Origin: Streptomyces sp. QL37
GTDB lineage: Bacteria; Actinomycetota; Actinomycetes; Streptomycetales; Streptomycetaceae
Assembly: GCF_002941025.1 (NCBI RefSeq)
Contig: NZ_PTJS01000001.1
Coordinates: 930,001 to 994,000 of the forward strand
Direction of reading: 5' to 3'
Length of the DNA: 64,000 nt
Part shown: positions 50,724 through 58,891 of the stretch, piece after piece
Layout: each line of letters starts with the position of its first letter
Position numbering within the stretch: the stretch's first letter is position 1
Notes under the pieces: model-generated
What the model saw: the letters and a program-made list of their open reading frames with translations, nothing else
Databases searched by the model: none
What the model was told of the DNA's origin: nothing
Program-made: the position numbers and the translations under genes

Positions 50724-51677
50724 TTACTTCACCGCGGAGTGCCAGCTCTCGGAGAGCTCCTTGCCGGCGTTGGGCACCGACACGCCCGGAGCGGTGAGTC
50801 CGGCCGTGTAGGTCTTCGCGTCGTTCAGGACGAGGTTGTTCGAGCCGGCGCCGGCGGGCAGGCCTACCTTGAGGTCGATCGCCCAGCTGAGGATGCCGCC
50901 GAGACCACAGCCGGAGGCCTTCGGCGCCGAGAACTGGCTGTCGCCCTGGGCCGCCCCGGACAGAGCGATCTGGATCATCGACCCCTCGTCGGGGTTCGCC
51001 GACCCGTCACCGTTGAATCTGGAGGCGGCCATGGTCGGGGCACTGATGTTGCCGGGGCGCAGAAGCACCGGGTTGCCGCTGCTTCCTATGTAGCAGTTGG
51101 ATCCGAGCAGCGGGTTCTCCAGACGGATCTTGACGGGCAGCTTGACGATCGGCCCGGAGGAGATCCCGGCGACCAGGCTGAATTCGGTCGGCGTGCCGGC
51201 CGACTCCACCGTGGCCGTCACCTTGTTCAGGGTGGCGTTGGTGATCTGCCCGCAGACGGCCGAGATGACCGGGACATTACTGGGGCACATGATGCCGAGG
51301 AGCCCACCGGGGATGGTGGTCTTCCCGCTGATGATGGACCCGGCCGCCGGAGGCACGACCGTGTACGTCCCCTCGGCCGGATGCTGGATGACGCCGAACT
51401 GGAGGTTCGTGGACCCGGTGGTCGCCGTGGTGTTGCCCAGCTTGATCGTCCCGTTGGGCGAGGTGGACGTCACGCACAGCGGGACGTCGGTGTCGCCGTC
51501 CGTCGCGAGCATGGCCGGGGCGTCCACCGGACAGCGGTCGAACGGTGCCCAGGAGCCGTTCAGCTGGGCGGCGGCCGTGGCGGCGCCGGCCGGGGTGGCG
51601 GTAAGGGGCATGACCAGCGCGGCGGACGCGGCGACGGCACCGCCGGCCTTGATCCAGGTCTTCGAGGCAGGTCTCAT
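50724..51677 (-). CDS. Secreted protein of unknown function (mce-adjacent)
   Basis: A 317-residue exported protein with a signal peptide ending near AGAATA (about residue 34). The mature part is rich in Thr, Gly, Ser and Asn and has four to six well-spaced cysteines (DRCPVDAP, VPLCVTST, GIMCPSN, SAVCGQI, NCYIGSS, SGCGLGG), suggesting disulfide-bonded beta structure. No catalytic motif is evident. It shares its style with the next two upstream genes and may be co-transcribed with the 51734-53230 gene (57-bp gap). Confidence 0.8.
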   Translation of the reverse strand: MRPASKTWIKAGGAVAASAALVMPLTATPAGAATAAAQLNGSWAPFDRCPVDAPAMLATDGDTDVPLCVTSTSPNGTIKLGNTTATTGSTNLQFGVIQHPAEGTYTVVPPAAGSIISGKTTIPGGLLGIMCPSNVPVISAVCGQITNATLNKVTATVESAGTPTEFSLVAGISSGPIVKLPVKIRLENPLLGSNCYIGSSGNPVLLRPGNISAPTMAASRFNGDGSANPDEGSMIQIALSGAAQGDSQFSAPKASGCGLGGILSWAIDLKVGLPAGAGSNNLVLNDAKTYTAGLTAPGVSVPNAGKELSESWHSAVK

Positions 51678-51733
51678 CGTTCCCTCAATTCGGTAGCGGC
51701 TCGGTGATTGTTTGCCGGGGTGAGGCGGTGGGG

Positions 51734-53230
51734 TCAGCGGGACGCCTCAGGGACGTCCAGTGGTTCGTACTCGTCCGTGCACGCAGCATCGCCACCGGGC
51801 TCGGGCGGGTGCTGCGCCGCCGCACAGGGCGCCCCCTGTACCTGCTTGACGTAGCCGGGGACACCGGACAGCGAGGCGGTGAAGAGGTTGTCGAGGTCCT
51901 CGTCGGTGCCGCAGCCGCTGAACGGGGGGATGGTCACCGAACCGGTCAGCTCACCGCCGGAGGCCAGGGTGTAGCCGTCCAGGACGTTGTCCTTCCACGT
52001 CCCGAGGCCGACCAGGTCGAGCTTGAACGGCCTGCTCGTGCGGCAGTTGTCCCCCACGTCCAGGGGAACGCCGTTGACCTTGACGTCGTACAGCCTGAGC
52101 ATGAAGTCGATGGTGACGTCCGTGCGGTTCTTGCTCGTCACGCCTTCGATGGCCAGGTCGGAGTGGATGTTCTCGATCCGGGATCCGTCGGGGCGCGTGC
52201 CCGTGGGAATCTGGGTCATCTCCAGGGTGGCCGTCGTCGGCATGAAGCCGAAGGTCAGGAACGTCCCCGTGGTGGGCGGAAGCTGAGGCTTCCCCTGGTA
52301 GTCCAGATCTATCGTCGAGTTCTGCAGGAAGTGCAGGATGCCGTCGATGAACTGGACCTCCTGGAACCCCTGCGTGATCCGCGCGCAGGCCAGGGGGAAC
52401 TTGTTGGCCCCGTCGAGCTTGGTGACGTTGGCGTACCCGGTCACGTAGGCGACCATGTTGGCCCCGTCGCTGGGATCGCCGACGCACGCAGGCGCGTCGG
52501 CACCTGCTGACCGGCCCGCCTTGGCTCCCACCTCGGGCGCGCCCTCGCTCCCCTCTGCCGGCTCCCGCTCCCCGGGCCAGGTCTCGGAGGGGGTCGCCTC
52601 CGATTCTTCACCCGGAGCGTCCTCGCCTCCGCTGACGCCCACCACCGCCAGGGCCATGTCCTGCTCCGGGTCCGGAGCACAGTCGGCGGACAGGGGCGCC
52701 GACCCGGCGGGCAGACCGTCGGCCTTCTCGGGGGTGAGTTCCACCGTGAGGGTGGAGGCCTCGAACACCAGGTCTCCCGACGCCCCGGGTTTTACGTACG
52801 GAACACCCCCTGATGTGCTCAGCGTGAGTGCCCCGGCGTCGGGCAGCGGGGTCGGCTCCGCCGCGGTGCCCAACCACTCGGCCCGCGCCTTCCCCTCGTT
52901 CTGGGACACGTCGACGGCGAGCCGCGTCTCGGCGCTCACGGTCGCGGCCCCGGCTCCTGCCAGGTCGGCCGACATGCTTTCGGGCAGGGTCAGGTGGAGG
53001 ACCGGTTCATCGGGCTGCACCACTTGGCCTGGTCGAGCGGACTCGGGAAGTTCCGCCGTGATCCCGACCTTCACCGGCTGCTCGCCGCCCGGGAAGGCGC
53101 ACGTGTAGGAAAGCTCCGCGTCGACCTCCTGCACACCGGATGCGGCCTCCGCGCCGGGAATCATCCCTCCCAGCAGGATCGCGGCGCCCACTGCGGCGCC
53201 GCGCGCGGTCCGCCGTCGTGCTCCCTGCAT
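51734..53230 (-). CDS. Secreted DUF6801-like protein
   Basis: A 498-residue exported protein. The signal peptide ends near GAEA. The N-terminal third (ELSYTCAFPGGEQPVKVGIT, VLHLTLPESMSADLAGAGA) resembles the DUF6801 module found in secreted Streptomyces proteins, as far as I can recall. A 60-residue acidic Glu/Pro/Ser linker (about 200-260) leads to a second Cys-containing beta-rich domain (LACARITQGFQEVQF...). ATG 53230 follows GAGGGG. Function unknown. Confidence 0.78.
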   Translation of the reverse strand: MQGARRRTARGAAVGAAILLGGMIPGAEAASGVQEVDAELSYTCAFPGGEQPVKVGITAELPESARPGQVVQPDEPVLHLTLPESMSADLAGAGAATVSAETRLAVDVSQNEGKARAEWLGTAAEPTPLPDAGALTLSTSGGVPYVKPGASGDLVFEASTLTVELTPEKADGLPAGSAPLSADCAPDPEQDMALAVVGVSGGEDAPGEESEATPSETWPGEREPAEGSEGAPEVGAKAGRSAGADAPACVGDPSDGANMVAYVTGYANVTKLDGANKFPLACARITQGFQEVQFIDGILHFLQNSTIDLDYQGKPQLPPTTGTFLTFGFMPTTATLEMTQIPTGTRPDGSRIENIHSDLAIEGVTSKNRTDVTIDFMLRLYDVKVNGVPLDVGDNCRTSRPFKLDLVGLGTWKDNVLDGYTLASGGELTGSVTIPPFSGCGTDEDLDNLFTASLSGVPGYVKQVQGAPCAAAQHPPEPGGDAACTDEYEPLDVPEASR

Positions 53231-53336
53231 ACGACTGCCCCTCACTGACGATGTCCCCCTCGGTCGAACGATGCGCGCCCCATGGCGGCCGGAGCCGCCG
53301 AAGCCTGCTGCTCACCCGTCGGCGCCTGAGGCCGTA

Positions 53337-53969
53337 TCAAGGGGTGTACACAATGCTCGGCCTGGTCGTTCCGCCGATCGGGGTGACCGTCGAGTAGGTG
53401 GCCCTGTACGTCCAGTTGGAGCCCACGACCACGAGTCCCGAGCAACCTGGCGTAGCTGTGACGACGGTCAGCTTGTGCGTGGCGTCGGTGCTGACCGCCA
53501 GCTTGCCCGTGGAGTTGGTGTAGGTGACGGCGAGCCGGCCCGACACCGTGGCGCTGCAGGTGAGCACGGTCATCCGCAACCTCACGCCGGACATGTCACC
53601 GCTGGTGACACCGGCGCTGTACGTGTTCGCCGTCAGTTCCCACGGAGGGACGGTCTCGGCGACAGGTGTCACAGGACCGAACGGGTGGGTGCAGCCGGCC
53701 CACACCAGCGAGGTGACGGTGCCGATCGGCACGTTCGCGGTGCCCGCGGCGGACCCGAGTGTGCCCTGCATCGTGGACGACGTGCAGCTCAGCGGAACGC
53801 CGCCCTGGACGAAGAGGGGGTCGGACGCCACTGCGGAGAACGTCTCCGGGGAGACCGGGCCCACGGTCCAGGCCGGAGCGGCGACGCTCGCCGTGGCGGC
53901 GGGTACCGAAAGAGCCATGGCGGCGACGGCGACGGCCGCGGTTGCGAGCTTCCTGAGTGACCTGCGCAC
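53337..53969 (-). CDS. Secreted beta-rich protein, paralog 1
   Basis: A 210-residue exported protein with a signal peptide (SLRKLATAAVAVAAMALSVPAATA). The mature part is Thr/Val/Ser-rich: AAPAWTVGPVSPETFSAVAS, then WAGCTHPFGPVTPVAET, ANTYSAGVTSG and TYTNSTGKLAVSTDA. It has four cysteines that could form two disulfides. It aligns nearly end to end with the adjacent gene at 54097-54732. GTG 53969 follows GGAGGA. Confidence 0.82.
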   Translation of the reverse strand: MRRSLRKLATAAVAVAAMALSVPAATASVAAPAWTVGPVSPETFSAVASDPLFVQGGVPLSCTSSTMQGTLGSAAGTANVPIGTVTSLVWAGCTHPFGPVTPVAETVPPWELTANTYSAGVTSGDMSGVRLRMTVLTCSATVSGRLAVTYTNSTGKLAVSTDATHKLTVVTATPGCSGLVVVGSNWTYRATYSTVTPIGGTTRPSIVYTP

Positions 53970-54029
53970 GGACGGTTCCTCCGATTCGACAGCGGGCGTT
54001 CGGGCACGGCCTCGCCCCGGACGGGCGCG

Positions 54030-54066
54030 GGGATCGCACGGCGGGCGAGCCCCGCCGTGCGATCCC
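54030..54066 (-). terminator. Hairpin terminator after secreted paralog 2
   Basis: A perfect 16-bp stem (54030-54045 with 54051-54066) around a CGAGC loop, 30 bp past the stop of the 54097-54732 gene. It separates the two tandem paralogs into distinct transcripts. Confidence 0.82.
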
Positions 54067-54096
54067 GGCCCACCCCTTTGCCGGCGTGCAGTCGGA

Positions 54097-54732
54097 TCAG
54101 GGGGTGTAGACGATGGTCGGCTTGGTGGTGCCGCCGCTCGGCGTGACAGCGGTGTAGCTGGCGCTGTAGGTCGGGTTGTTGCCCACGGCCGCGATGCCCG
54201 TGCAACCGGAGGTGACGGTCGCGACGGTCAGCTTGTAGGTGGCGTTGTTGCTGACCGCCAGCTTGCCCGTGGAGTTGGTGTAGGTGGCGGCGGCGTTACC
54301 GGTCACGGTGAAGGTGCAGGTGAGCACCTTGAGGGTGGCCTTGATTCCGCTGATGTAGCCGCTCGTGACACCCGCACTGTAGGTGTTCGCGTTCAGCTTC
54401 CAGGGGGTGGTCGTGTCGGAGGTCGGGGTCACCGCGCCGAACGGGCTGGTGCAGCCGCTCCAGGTCAGCGGAGCGATCGTGCCGACGGTCACGTTGGTCG
54501 TACCGGAGGCCGACGCCAGGTTGCCCTGGGCCGCGGACGACGTACACGTCATCGGGATGCCGTTGAGGGTGAGGGTGACGGTGCCTGCCGTGGCCGAGAA
54601 CGTCTCCGGCGAGTTGGGGCCGACGGTCCAGGTCGGAGCGGCGACGCCGGCGGTCGCGGTGGTGGCTCCGAGGGTGACAGCCGCTGCGGCGGCACCGGCC
54701 GCGATCGCGATCTTTCTGAGGGAGTTGCGCAC
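54097..54732 (-). CDS. Secreted beta-rich protein, paralog 2
   Basis: A 211-residue exported protein with the same plan as paralog 1: signal (SLRKIAIAAGAAAAAVTLGA), then AAPTWTVGPNSPETFSATAG, WSGCTSPFGAVTPTSDT, ANTYSAGVTSG, TYTNSTGKLAVSNNA and GGTTKPTIVYTP. The four cysteines are conserved between the two. GTG 54732 follows GGAGGA. No known domain is recognisable; surface or cell-wall display is plausible. Confidence 0.83.
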   Translation of the reverse strand: MRNSLRKIAIAAGAAAAAVTLGATTATAGVAAPTWTVGPNSPETFSATAGTVTLTLNGIPMTCTSSAAQGNLASASGTTNVTVGTIAPLTWSGCTSPFGAVTPTSDTTTPWKLNANTYSAGVTSGYISGIKATLKVLTCTFTVTGNAAATYTNSTGKLAVSNNATYKLTVATVTSGCTGIAAVGNNPTYSASYTAVTPSGGTTKPTIVYTP

Positions 54733-55391
54733 AGTGAGTTCCTCCGATTCGCCAGTGCGGGAGCACTGTTGCGGGGAAGGCACCCGAATTCCTGCAAAGG
54801 CGCAGGGAGTGCCGCGATGAATCGTGTTGCGTGGGGGCCGTGTTGCGCTTTCAGCCACACACGTTCTGTGACAGGGCGTGACGTTACTTGCGGGAAACTT
54901 GGAGCACAATCCCGCCGGTCAAGATTGGTTGGGCAAGTTTTTTTCCTCGTCAGTAGGTCACTAATTCGCCTGCCGCACTTGTCACTTCCTGCGCAATATC
55001 CCTGCCGGTATGCCGCGTCGTCGTCGTCCCGCCGACCCGGCGCCACCTCCGCGCGGAAGCTCCGGGAAGATCGGAGGACGCCGAGGAGAGCCCGGAGGCA
55101 TCCCTCAGGACAGCCCGTACGGCGGGCGCCGCACCACCCCGTCGGCGCCCTCGGTGCGCCGACGGCCGAAAACATTGTCCGGAAGTGAGCATTTACGGCC
55201 CCACCTGCACCGGAGCCCCACAACAGGACCATGTTGTGTGCCCCCTGCACTTCGATCCTGTCCAGGCGGTGTGCACCCCGCCCGACTTGGTCTATCTTCG
55301 GCGCCGTTGTTGGTATACACCTGCCGGTCCGTGGGAGCGCTTTCCCCCACACGTTCCACCCACTCCGGGCCCAGGAAGCAAGGGGACGGTC
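54733..55391. other. Divergent intergenic region between secreted paralog 2 and the PucR-type regulator
   Basis: About 660 bp with no supported gene. It contains an inverted repeat AAACTTG (54895-54901) / CAAGTTT (54934-54940) followed by a T-run on the plus strand, locally AT-rich for this genome, and a TATACA hexamer at 55314-55319 that could be a -10 element for the regulator. The long plus-strand frames here are GC-driven. Confidence 0.5.
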
Positions 55392-56606
55392 ATGCCGAGA
55401 CTCATCCAGCCGCTGGACACCGGAGACCCGCTGGGGCCCCTCCCCCAGGAGTTCGCCGCGATCATGCGGCCCGAACTGCCGAGCCTGATCAAAGAGATAG
55501 GCATGGAAGTGACCCGCGCCTATCCGGAATACGCGCGGCTGCTGAACGGACCCAACGGCACCTCCATCCGCATGGGCGTCGAACAGAGCCTTTCCTCCTT
55601 TGTCGACCTGGTCGCCGAACCCTCGTCCCCCACGGTCCTGCGCGACGACATGTGCCGGAGATTCGGCAGGTTCGAGGCCTACGAGGGCCGGACCATGGAC
55701 GCGCTCCAGGGCGCTTACCGATTGGGCGCGCGCGTCGCGCTCCGGCGCGCGAAGAAGGTGGGCCGGAGTTACAACTTCTCACCGGCGCTGATGCTCAGCT
55801 TCGCCGACGCGCTGTTCGCGTACGTGGACGAGCTGGAGTCGCTCTCCCGCGAGGGATACATGGAAGTGCAGGCCCAGTCCGACCAGCAGAGCGAGGCGGT
55901 GCGCCGGCGGCTGCTGCATCTGATCCTCGCGGGCAGACCCGTGCCCCGCAGCGCCATCGCCGAGCTCTGCGAGCAGACCGGCTGGACGCTGCCCGAGCAG
56001 GTCACGCTCGTCGCCGTACGCGCTCCGTCCGGCCTGGACCGGATCAGCGCGGACCACGACGTCCTGATCGACCCCGCCGATCCGCAGCCGCACCTGCTGA
56101 TTCCCGGGCCGATGAACGACGCGCGCAGGGAGATGCTCGACCGGACGATCCCCGGTGGCGGTGCGGCGATCGGGCTGACGGTGCCGACCGCGCTCGCCGC
56201 CGACTCGATCCGCTGGGCCCGGCGTGTCCTCGAACTCGTCGACGCGGGGGTCATCGACGACGCGCCGGTCATCCCCTGCGAGGACCACCTCATCACGCTG
56301 TGGCTCCTCTCCGACCCCGTCCTTCTCGACCAGCTCGCCGAGCGTGAACTGGCGGCGGTCTCGGGCATCAGCGCCACCCGACGCGAGCGGCTGATCGAGA
56401 CGCTGCGGATCTGGCTCGACACCCGTGGCACCGCCGCGCAGATGGGCGAGCTGCTGGACGTACACCCTCAGACGGTCCGCTACCGGATGCGCAGCCTGGA
56501 GGCCATCTTCGGAGACCAGCTCACCGACCCGGAGAGCCGTTTCTCGACCGAAGCCGTGCTGCGCGCCATGCGGTTACGGGCTCGCGGCGGCCAGACGTTG
56601 AACTGA
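55392..56606 (+). CDS. PucR/CdaR-type transcriptional regulator
   Basis: A 404-residue regulator. The N-terminal half is helical (FAAIMRPELPSLIKEIGMEV...GRTMDALQGAYRLGARVALR), matching the N-terminal domain found in many actinobacterial PucR-like proteins. The C-terminus is the PucR HTH_30 domain: LIETLRIWLDTRGTAAQMGE then LLDVHPQTVRYRMRSLEAIFG. ATG 55392 follows AGGGGA. It is divergent from the secreted genes and near the mce operon; regulators of this type accompany mce loci in some actinomycetes, so control of mce or the secreted genes is a reasonable inference. Confidence 0.9.
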   Translation: MPRLIQPLDTGDPLGPLPQEFAAIMRPELPSLIKEIGMEVTRAYPEYARLLNGPNGTSIRMGVEQSLSSFVDLVAEPSSPTVLRDDMCRRFGRFEAYEGRTMDALQGAYRLGARVALRRAKKVGRSYNFSPALMLSFADALFAYVDELESLSREGYMEVQAQSDQQSEAVRRRLLHLILAGRPVPRSAIAELCEQTGWTLPEQVTLVAVRAPSGLDRISADHDVLIDPADPQPHLLIPGPMNDARREMLDRTIPGGGAAIGLTVPTALAADSIRWARRVLELVDAGVIDDAPVIPCEDHLITLWLLSDPVLLDQLAERELAAVSGISATRRERLIETLRIWLDTRGTAAQMGELLDVHPQTVRYRMRSLEAIFGDQLTDPESRFSTEAVLRAMRLRARGGQTLN

Positions 56607-56805
56607 GGAGGCATCACACGACGCGCGAAGATTCAACTTACTGCCAGGTAACGCGAAATAGACGGTCAGTCCCAAACGGTTGCGACACGGAGACGTTCTC
56701 AACAAGAAACCCGGAACTGCGTCCCGTTACATAGGGAGGAGCGGTGGCCCACCGGCCGCCGCGAAGCGCCACCTCCTGGCCAACCATCCGAGAGGGAACC
56801 CCCAC

Positions 56806-57069
56806 ATGACCGCATCGCACCTCCTCGTCCCCGTGCCGATCCCGGACCGGGTAGCCGCACTGATCGGGTCCTGCACTCCGCCGCACATCCTGCAGGCGGA
56901 GTTCGACGCCGACTGCGCCGCCCGCGAGGTGCGCAGGTTCCGGGGGCCGAGGCTCGGCATCGAGGACCAGGCCGACCGCGAGCAGGCTCTGTCCGAGCTC
57001 GCGTGGGCCAACAAGGTGCTGTCCGCCCATCACCCGCACCTCGCGGTACATCCGAACGGCGCCTGGTGA
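56806..57069 (+). CDS. Small conserved-looking protein, unknown
   Basis: An 87-residue predicted protein starting at ATG 56806 behind GAGAGGGAA. It begins MTASHLLVPVPIPDRVAALI and is mildly acidic/amphipathic, with an LSELAWANKVLSAHHPH helix at the C-terminus and two cysteines. No signal peptide or membrane segment. I do not recognise a family. It precedes the SCP2 gene but is separated from it by the tandem-palindrome promoter. Confidence 0.65.
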   Translation: MTASHLLVPVPIPDRVAALIGSCTPPHILQAEFDADCAAREVRRFRGPRLGIEDQADREQALSELAWANKVLSAHHPHLAVHPNGAW

Positions 57070-57101
57070 CGCTTCTTGCGCTGCGGCGGCGGCCGCCTTA
57101 C

Positions 57102-57133
57102 CTTACTCAGAAGTAAGTTTACTCTGGAGTAAG
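57102..57133. promoter_or_regulatory. Two tandem 16-bp palindromes upstream of the SCP2 / acyl-CoA dehydrogenase operon
   Basis: CTTACT-CAGA-AGTAAG (57102-57117) is followed without gap by TTTACT-CTGG-AGTAAG (57118-57133). Each is a 16-bp dyad with a core of TTACT/AGTAA, so two dimers could bind side by side. They end 8 bp before the GTG start of the SCP2 gene, overlapping its AAGGA ribosome site. The symmetry is typical of TetR-family lipid regulators. Confidence 0.75.
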
Positions 57134-57141
57134 GATTTGGC

Positions 57142-57615
57142 GTGGCCGACAACAGCAGCGGCAACCTCACCGACGAACTGTCCGGGCTCGACTTCGGTGC
57201 CGTCTCCCCGGAGGAGTTCGCGCGGATCGTCAAGGGCCTGTCCGCCAAGCAGCTCGGCGAGGTCATGCACGGTGACCTGCGCACCCGGGTGCTGAGCGAG
57301 GTCTTCGGCCGGATGCGGCAGCAGTTCCGCCCGGAAGCTGCCGGCCGGCTGAAGGCCCTGATCCGCTGGAAGATCACGGGCGAGAGCGAGGAGGTCTACG
57401 AGACCTCCATAGCCGACGGCGCCTGCACGGTGCGCGCGGGCCGCTCCGACGCCGAGCCCCGTACGACGCTGGTGATGGGCGACGCCGACTTCCTCAAGCT
57501 GGTCTCCGGCAACGGCAATCCCGTGACGATGTTCATGATGCGCAAGCTGAAGGTCGCCGGGGACGTCGGCCTGGCCTCGGGCCTGACCCGCTACTTCGAC
57601 ATCCCGAAGGCCTGA
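57142..57615 (+). CDS. SCP2 sterol-binding domain protein
   Basis: A 157-residue protein. The N-terminal 45 residues are a helical leader, followed by an SCP2-like fold: FGRMRQQFRPEAAGRLKALI, WKITGESEEVYETSIADGAC and GDADFLKLVSGNGNPVTMFM then MRKLKVAGDVGLASGL. The last segment is the hydrophobic-cavity signature of the family. SCP2 domains bind lipids or acyl-CoA. The GTG start lies immediately behind the tandem palindromes. It is 4 bp upstream of an acyl-CoA dehydrogenase, which suggests lipid presentation to that enzyme. Confidence 0.92.
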   Translation: MADNSSGNLTDELSGLDFGAVSPEEFARIVKGLSAKQLGEVMHGDLRTRVLSEVFGRMRQQFRPEAAGRLKALIRWKITGESEEVYETSIADGACTVRAGRSDAEPRTTLVMGDADFLKLVSGNGNPVTMFMMRKLKVAGDVGLASGLTRYFDIPKA

Positions 57616-57619
57616 GCCC

Positions 57620-58834
57620 ATGAGCTACTTCTCCCTCGCCCTGACCGAGGAACAGCAGGACCTGCGCGAGTGGGTGCACGGCTTCGCCGCCCAGGTGGTG
57701 CGCCCCGCGGCGGCCGAATGGGACGAACGCGAAGAGACCCCGTGGCCGGTCATCCAGGAGGCGGCCAGGATCGGTCTGTACGGATTCGAGTCGCTCGCCG
57801 ACATGTACGGGGACCCGAGCGGACTCTCCCTCCAGATCGCCAACGAGGAGCTCTTCTGGGGCGATGCCGGGATCGGCATGGCACTGTTCGGCACCTCGCT
57901 CGCGGTCGCCGGGATCTTCGCCTCCGGCACCCCCGACCAGCTCGCCGAGTGGGTCCCGCAGTGCTACGGCGACGAGGACGACCCCAAGGTGGCCGCCTTC
58001 TGCGTCTCCGAACCGCAGGCCGGGTCCGACGTCTCCGCGATGACCACGAAGGCCCGTTACGACGAGGCCAAGGACGAGTGGGTGCTCTCCGGCCAGAAGG
58101 CGTGGATCACCAACGGCGGGATCGCCGGGATCCACGTGGTGGTCGCCTCGGTCGACCCGGCGCTCGGCGCCCGCGGCCAGGCCGCGTTCATCGTGCCGCC
58201 CGGCACGAAAGGCCTGGCGGCGAGCCGCACCATCAAGAAGCTCGGCCTGCGAGCGTCGCACACCGCGGATGTGTTCCTCGACGACGTACGCGTCCCCGGG
58301 CACTGCCTGCTGGGCGGAAAGGAGAAGCTGGACGCCCGGCTGGCACGTGCCCGTGAGGGCGGCACCGCCAAGGGCCAGGCCGCGATGGCGACCTTCGAGG
58401 TCAGCCGCCCCACCGTAGGCGCTCAGGCGCTGGGCATCGCCCGCGCCGCGTACGAGTACGCGCTGGAGTACGCCGGTGACCGCGAGGCCTTCGGCCGGCC
58501 GATCATCGAGAACCAGTCGATCGCGTTCGCCCTCGCGGACATCCGTACGGAGATCGAGGCCGTGCGCCTGCTGATCTGGCAGGCAGCCTGGATGGCCCGC
58601 AACGACCGGACCTTCGACGCGGGCCAGGGCTCGATGTCCAAGCTCCGTGCGGGTGAACTCGCGGTCGCCGCGACGGAGAAGGCGGTCCAGATCCTCGGGG
58701 GCGCCGGGTACAGCAGGGAGCACCCGGTGGAGCGGATGTACCGCGACGCCAAGATCTACACGATCTTCGAGGGTACGAGCGAGATCCAGCGGCTGGTCAT
58801 CGCCCGGTCCATATCGGGGCGTCACATCCGCTGA
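57620..58834 (+). CDS. Acyl-CoA dehydrogenase
   Basis: A 404-residue FAD-dependent acyl-CoA dehydrogenase: N-terminal helices LTEEQQDLREWVHGFAAQVV; beta-domain signature AAFCVSEPQAGSDVSAMTTK and GQKAWITNGGIAGIHVVVAS; C-terminal AYEYALEYAGDREAFGRPII and GYSREHPVERMYRDAKIYTI then FEGTSEIQRLVIARSI. The ATG is 4 bp after the SCP2 stop. The last 50 bp of the gene recur as a partial copy at 59996-60044. The substrate is unknown; the pairing with SCP2 suggests a bulky or steroid-like acyl-CoA. Confidence 0.95.
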   Translation: MSYFSLALTEEQQDLREWVHGFAAQVVRPAAAEWDEREETPWPVIQEAARIGLYGFESLADMYGDPSGLSLQIANEELFWGDAGIGMALFGTSLAVAGIFASGTPDQLAEWVPQCYGDEDDPKVAAFCVSEPQAGSDVSAMTTKARYDEAKDEWVLSGQKAWITNGGIAGIHVVVASVDPALGARGQAAFIVPPGTKGLAASRTIKKLGLRASHTADVFLDDVRVPGHCLLGGKEKLDARLARAREGGTAKGQAAMATFEVSRPTVGAQALGIARAAYEYALEYAGDREAFGRPIIENQSIAFALADIRTEIEAVRLLIWQAAWMARNDRTFDAGQGSMSKLRAGELAVAATEKAVQILGGAGYSREHPVERMYRDAKIYTIFEGTSEIQRLVIARSISGRHIR

Positions 58835-58835
58835 C
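58815..58835. repeat. 21-bp direct repeat, left copy (acyl-CoA dehydrogenase 3' end)
   Basis: CGGGGCGTCACATCCGCTGAC covers the last codons and most of the stop of the dehydrogenase gene. An exact copy lies at 60024-60044; CCAGCGGCTGG also occurs 18 bp before this copy (58786-58796) and 17 bp before the other (59996-60006). Confidence 0.9.
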
Positions 58836-58840
58836 GCCTC

Positions 58841-58864
58841 ACCGCGGCCGCCCCCGGCCGCGGT
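58841..58864. terminator. Hairpin terminator between acyl-CoA dehydrogenase and aldo/keto reductase
   Basis: ACCGCGGCCG (58841-58850) pairs perfectly with CGGCCGCGGT (58855-58864) around a CCCC loop, followed by CGTTTCC. It lies between convergent genes. Confidence 0.78.
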
Positions 58865-58891
58865 CGTTTCCGGAGCCGGCGGGAGCGGTCG

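Noticed and set aside
55010..56347. 445-codon plus-strand frame overlapping the PucR-type regulator
   Set aside because: Arg/Pro/Ala-rich shadow in another frame; the regulator frame carries a clear HTH and a good ribosome site.
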